Of a stretch of DNA of 7,737 nucleotides, positions 4,510 to 7,737 are shown piece after piece (position 1 is the stretch's first letter; every line of letters begins with the position of its first letter). The translations under genes were made by a program, and so were the position numbers. The stretch comes from Candidatus Colimorpha enterica (GTDB taxonomy: Bacteria > Bacillota > Clostridia > Oscillospirales > CAG-272). The notes under the pieces were generated by a model, which was not told where the DNA came from, did no database searches, and saw only the letters and a list, made by a program, of their open reading frames with translations. Location: contig FR891091.1 of NCBI GenBank assembly GCA_000433515.1, positions 693-8,429 of the forward strand, in the 5' to 3' direction.

Positions 4510-7434
4510 ATGCAGTCTCCACTTTCAGTCGGCATAGATATAGGCTCAACAACAGCCAAAATAGTCATAACCGAAAACGGGAAACCGATATACGGGCGCT
4601 ACGAGCGCCATCTCTCGCGGGTGCGCGATAAGCTCATCGGGCTTGTAACCGATGCTTCGGAGGTGATCGGCGAAAGGGAATTTACCGTTGCGGTCTCCGG
4701 CTCTGCGGGAATGGGCTTTGCGCAGGCGGCGGGGGTGCAGTTTGTTCAGGAGGTCTTTGCCACCGCAGAGGTCGTGAAGCGCCTTGAGCCGGACACGTCC
4801 TGCGTCATAGAGCTTGGCGGCGAGGACGCAAAGGTGATATTCTTTGACGGCGGCAGGGACGAGCGGATGAACGGCACCTGCGCCGGCGGCACAGGAGCGT
4901 TTATCGACCAGATGGCGGTGCTTCTCGGCATGACCGTAAACGAAATGGACGATATCAGCCTTGAGGCGAAAAGACTCTATCCCATTGCGTCGCGGTGCGG
5001 GGTGTTTGCAAAGACCGACATTCAGCCGCTCCTCAATCAGGGGGCGGCAAAGGCGGACGTTGCCGCAAGCATATATCAGGCGGTAGTCAACCAGACGGTT
5101 GCGGGGCTTGCTCAGGGGCGGAAGATCGGCGGGAAGGTGCTTTTTCTCGGCGGTCCGCTGTATTACTGCAAGGGACTGCGCATAAGGTTCAAGGAAACGC
5201 TTGAGCTGGACGATGAACACGCGCTTTTTCCGGAATACGGCCGTCATGCCGTTGCTCTCGGAGCGGCTATGTGCGGAAACGGCAGCTTTACCTGCGAAAG
5301 CCTGCTTGAAAGACTGAAAAACTGCCGGGATATAAAGACCGGACGCCGTCTGCCGCCGCTGTTCCGGGACGAGGAGGAATACAGGGCTTTCCGCGCCCGC
5401 CACGACAGGGACACGGTAAGGACAGCCGACATCGGCACTTACACCGGCGACGCATGGCTCGGCATTGACTGCGGAAGCACCACCACAAAGCTGACGCTCA
5501 TCTCGGCAGACAGGGAGATACTTTATTCCTATTACAGCTCCAATCTCGGCAACCCGGTCGGCGTTGTCAGAGGAGAGCTTGAGAAGATATATACCCTGTG
5601 CGGAGACAGGATAAAAATCCGGGGCGCGGCTTCCACCGGCTACGGAGAGGCGCTTATAAAGAATGCTTTTTCGCTTGATGCCGGGGTGGTCGAGACTATC
5701 GCGCACTATACCGCCGCCGCGTATTTCAGACCGGATGTTGACTTTATTCTCGACATCGGCGGGCAGGACATAAAGTGCTTCAGGATAAAGAACGGCGCGA
5801 TCGACTCGATCATGCTGAACGAGGCGTGTTCCTCCGGGTGCGGGTCGTTCATCGAGACGTTTGCCCGTTCGATGGGCTGTTCCGTTTCGGACTTTGCCGC
5901 GGAGGGGCTGACGGCAAAGGCTCCGGTCAACCTCGGCACAAGATGCACGGTGTTCATGAATTCCTCCGTCAAGCAGTCGCAGAAGGAGGGCGCGACCGTC
6001 GGCGACATTTCCGCAGGACTTTCGGTCAGCGTGGTGAAAAATGCGCTCTATAAGGTCATCCGCACGCGCTCGCCTGAGGAGCTTGGCAGGAATATCGTCG
6101 TTCAGGGCGGAACTTTTCTCAACGATGCCGTTCTCCGCGCGTTTGAGCTTGAGATAGGTACCGACGTGATAAGACCGTCGGTCGCCGGGCTTATGGGTGC
6201 ATACGGTGCGGCGCTTTATGCAATGAGGTTCACGGAGAGCCGCATCATCACTCCGGAGGGGCTTGAAAGCTTTGTACATACCTCAAAGACCGCGACCTGT
6301 CACGGCTGCGGGAACAACTGCCGGCTCACCGTCAACATTTTCGACAACGGGAGGCGGTTCATATCCGGCAATCAGTGCGAGAGAGGACTCGGAACAGGAG
6401 CTGAGCCGGAGAAGATCCCCGACCTCTACCGGTTCAAGCAGGATTTCATCCGCGGGCTTAAGCCTGTGAAGGGCAGGCGCGGAAGGGTCGGGCTGCCGCT
6501 TGCCCTCGGAATGTACGAGCTTGCGCCGCTGTGGCACGCGATTTTTACCTCGCTCGGATTTTCGGCGGAGTTTTCCGGGCTGTCAACGCGCGCGACATAT
6601 GAGAGGGGTCAGCTGACTATTCCGTCCGACACCGCCTGCTATCCGGCAAAGCTGATGCACGGGCATATGGAGGAGCTTATCGGAAAGCGCCCGGATTTCA
6701 TATTCTCGCCGTGCTTAAGCTACAATATCGACGAAAAAGTCTCTGACAACAGCTATAACTGTCCGATAGTTGCCTATTATCCGGAGCTTCTGCGTGCAAA
6801 TATGGACGACCTGAAAAAGGTGCGCTTCCTGTCGCCGTTTCTCAACGTGAACAAGCCGTCGGTGCTTGCGAAAGAATTGCTTGAATGCCTGAATGCCGAT
6901 GGCTGGAACATCACGCGCCGCGAGATGAAGAACGCGGTCAATGCCGGATTTACCGCATATCACGGCTACATGGCTGCGCTGAGGGCAGAGGGCGACCGTG
7001 CGCTTGAATACGCAAGGAAAAACGGGAAGAGGATAATGATCCTTGCCGGCAGACCGTACCATGCCGACCCGGAGATAAACCACGGGATCGACAAGCTGGC
7101 ACTTTCGCTCGGCTTCGTTGTCGTAAGCGAGGACAGCGTTTCGGATCTTGCGCCGCTTCCGCCGCTCCGCGTCCTCAATCAGTGGACGTATCACTCCCGG
7201 CTGTACCGCGCCGCGCTTTATGCCGCGGAGCATCCCGATACCGAGCTTGTCCAGCTTGTCTCCTTCGGCTGCGGGATCGACGCCATCACGACCGACGAGG
7301 TGCGCTCGATCCTTGAATCGCGCGGGAAGCTGTATACCCAGATAAAGATCGACGAGATCACGAACCTCGGAGCCGTCAGAATAAGACTGCGCAGTCTTAT
7401 CGGCGCGCTTGAGGAACGTGAGGGGAAGGAATAA
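4510..7434 (+). CDS. 2-hydroxyacyl-CoA dehydratase activase-type protein: tandem ASKHA ATPase plus DUF2229
   Basis: A 974-residue member of the BadF/BadG/BcrA/BcrD (HgdC) activase family, which uses ATP to drive electrons onto a low-potential iron-sulfur acceptor. Domain 1 (about 6-265) has the phosphate loop GIDIGSTTAK at 8-17, LGGEDAKV at 102-109, Cys124 in NGTCAGGTG and Cys163 in SRCGVF. Domain 2 (about 316-575) repeats the plan: GIDCGSTTTK at 318-327, DIGGQDIK at 415-422, Cys440 in NEACSSGCG and Cys479 in GTRCTVF. Both cysteine pairs are 39 apart, as in HgdC, where two subunits share one [4Fe-4S] cluster. A linker follows with Cys597, Cys600, Cys604 and Cys623. The rest (about 655-974) is DUF2229/HgdB-like, with SDTACYPAK (Cys710), SPCLSYN (Cys735), CPIV (Cys751), AGRPYHADP (847-854) and FGCGIDA (Cys921). 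Many relatives are near 1400 residues with a further C-terminal module; this one stops before it. AAAGGA lies 8 nt before the ATG. It is monocistronic, with no dehydratase subunits nearby, so its electron acceptor is unknown. Confidence 0.9.
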   Translation: MQSPLSVGIDIGSTTAKIVITENGKPIYGRYERHLSRVRDKLIGLVTDASEVIGEREFTVAVSGSAGMGFAQAAGVQFVQEVFATAEVVKRLEPDTSCVIELGGEDAKVIFFDGGRDERMNGTCAGGTGAFIDQMAVLLGMTVNEMDDISLEAKRLYPIASRCGVFAKTDIQPLLNQGAAKADVAASIYQAVVNQTVAGLAQGRKIGGKVLFLGGPLYYCKGLRIRFKETLELDDEHALFPEYGRHAVALGAAMCGNGSFTCESLLERLKNCRDIKTGRRLPPLFRDEEEYRAFRARHDRDTVRTADIGTYTGDAWLGIDCGSTTTKLTLISADREILYSYYSSNLGNPVGVVRGELEKIYTLCGDRIKIRGAASTGYGEALIKNAFSLDAGVVETIAHYTAAAYFRPDVDFILDIGGQDIKCFRIKNGAIDSIMLNEACSSGCGSFIETFARSMGCSVSDFAAEGLTAKAPVNLGTRCTVFMNSSVKQSQKEGATVGDISAGLSVSVVKNALYKVIRTRSPEELGRNIVVQGGTFLNDAVLRAFELEIGTDVIRPSVAGLMGAYGAALYAMRFTESRIITPEGLESFVHTSKTATCHGCGNNCRLTVNIFDNGRRFISGNQCERGLGTGAEPEKIPDLYRFKQDFIRGLKPVKGRRGRVGLPLALGMYELAPLWHAIFTSLGFSAEFSGLSTRATYERGQLTIPSDTACYPAKLMHGHMEELIGKRPDFIFSPCLSYNIDEKVSDNSYNCPIVAYYPELLRANMDDLKKVRFLSPFLNVNKPSVLAKELLECLNADGWNITRREMKNAVNAGFTAYHGYMAALRAEGDRALEYARKNGKRIMILAGRPYHADPEINHGIDKLALSLGFVVVSEDSVSDLAPLPPLRVLNQWTYHSRLYRAALYAAEHPDTELVQLVSFGCGIDAITTDEVRSILESRGKLYTQIKIDEITNLGAVRIRLRSLIGALEEREGKE

Positions 7435-7440
7435 AAAACG

Positions 7441-7477
7441 ACAGTGCGCACCCCTGATATCGGTGCGCACTGTTTTT
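7441..7477. terminator. Strong, probably bidirectional terminator
   Basis: A perfect 12-bp stem, ACAGTGCGCACC (7441-7452) with GGTGCGCACTGT (7462-7473), has a 9-nt loop and is followed by TTTTT (7473-7477) on the plus strand. On the minus strand the same stem is followed by CG and six T (7438-7433). It lies between two convergent genes, 6 nt after the activase-like stop and about 30 nt past the end of the U32 peptidase gene, and can end both. Confidence 0.93.
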
Positions 7478-7506
7478 GTTCTGCTTCGGACAGCGTCCGG
7501 CGTTTT

Positions 7507-7737
7507 TTATTTGAGTCTCCTCACCGGCTCCTTCGGAATGACACCGTGGCGGTAGGCGAAGAGGACCTTCATGACGTCGCCGCGGGATTCGTCGGAGAAG
7601 ATCATGTGCCGCTCTTCGATCCCGGCTTTGTCGAGACGGTCGGTCTGGTCAGCCATGTAGAGGGGGACGCTGTTGTAGAGAATATCGCGGGAATCCTCCG
7701 GAAGAACCGGGAAAACCGCGCCTCTCGTGTCGCGCAG
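7507..7737 (-). CDS. Probable U32-family peptidase, C-terminal tail only
   Basis: An open frame enters from the right edge at 7737 and ends with TAA at 7509-7507, giving 76 residues with no start in view. The text begins LRDTRGAVFPVL and continues through ILYNSVPLYMADQTDRLDKAG and a later MIFSDES to end in PVRRLK. The order 'D-x-x-G-x-x-FPV ... NS-x-PLY-x-AD ... L-x-x-AG ... F-x-x-ES' recalls the C-terminal end of the U32 peptidase family (collagenase-like proteins, some of which act in tRNA or rRNA hydroxylation). The catalytic part is outside the window, so the role cannot be judged. Codon use and GC content match the neighbours. The gene converges on the activase-like gene and shares its terminator at 7441-7477. 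The assignment rests on a short, remembered pattern and is moderately sure. Confidence 0.65.
   Translation of the reverse strand: MRDTRGAVFPVLPEDSRDILYNSVPLYMADQTDRLDKAGIEERHMIFSDESRGDVMKVLFAYRHGVIPKEPVRRLK

Noticed and set aside
4546..6279. Long open frame of 577 codons on the minus strand, opposite the activase-like gene
   Set aside because: The plus strand here encodes clear ASKHA motifs. The antisense translation is rich in Arg, His, Ala and Leu with no recognisable motif and no ribosome binding site, as expected from the mirror of GC-biased codons.
7420..7440. A frameshift or premature stop truncating the activase-like gene
   Set aside because: The stop is followed within 6 nt by a perfect 12-bp terminator stem with a U-tract, and the next gene is convergent. 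The short form therefore looks like the real gene end.

Overview
The window reads as a piece of chromosome from an anaerobic, Gram-positive-type bacterium, most likely a moderately GC-rich member of the Clostridia (an Oscillospiraceae-like gut anaerobe would fit). The grounds are AAAGGA/GGAGG ribosome binding sites, sigma-A-type promoters in short AT-rich gaps, intrinsic terminators after most transcription units, and several oxygen-sensitive iron-sulfur protein families. The taxonomic placement is inference. I see no phage, transposase, CRISPR, tRNA or rRNA signal.

Layout. (1) 1-1121, plus strand: the 3' part of mtaB, a radical-SAM tRNA methylthiotransferase cut by the left edge. A hairpin-rich intergenic element follows it (1128-1193). 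(2) 1257-1967, minus strand: an unrecognised multi-pass membrane protein with its own terminator (1209-1246). (3) 1968-2112: a compact divergent regulatory region with a near-consensus leftward promoter and a 9-bp-arm palindrome. (4) 2113-2632, plus strand: a two-gene redox unit, thioredoxin trxA followed by a 65-residue protein resembling the catalytic subunit of ferredoxin-thioredoxin reductase, ending at a strong terminator. (5) 2703-4279, minus strand: a calcineurin-like metallophosphoesterase followed by a GNAT acetyltransferase, with a clear promoter at 4311-4339. (6) 4510-7434, plus strand: a 974-residue multidomain protein of the 2-hydroxyacyl-CoA dehydratase activase type. It has two ASKHA ATPase domains, a four-cysteine linker and a DUF2229/HgdB-like module, has one or two promoters ahead of it, and ends at a 12-bp-stem terminator that probably works on both strands. 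(7) 7507-7737, minus strand: the C-terminal tail of a probable U32-family peptidase, cut by the right edge.

How the genes fit together. Two units concern low-potential electron transfer. The trxA/FTR-like pair suggests ferredoxin-driven reduction of thioredoxin instead of, or alongside, NADPH thioredoxin reductase. The large activase-like protein belongs to a family that uses ATP to push electrons onto an iron-sulfur acceptor. mtaB and the U32 peptidase tail also belong to iron-sulfur or RNA-modification-linked families. The units are otherwise separately promoted and terminated, so this looks like ordinary housekeeping chromosome rather than an accessory island. I found no convincing new system. 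The most interesting points are the unusual cysteine spacing in the FTR-like protein and the short, self-contained architecture of the activase-like protein.
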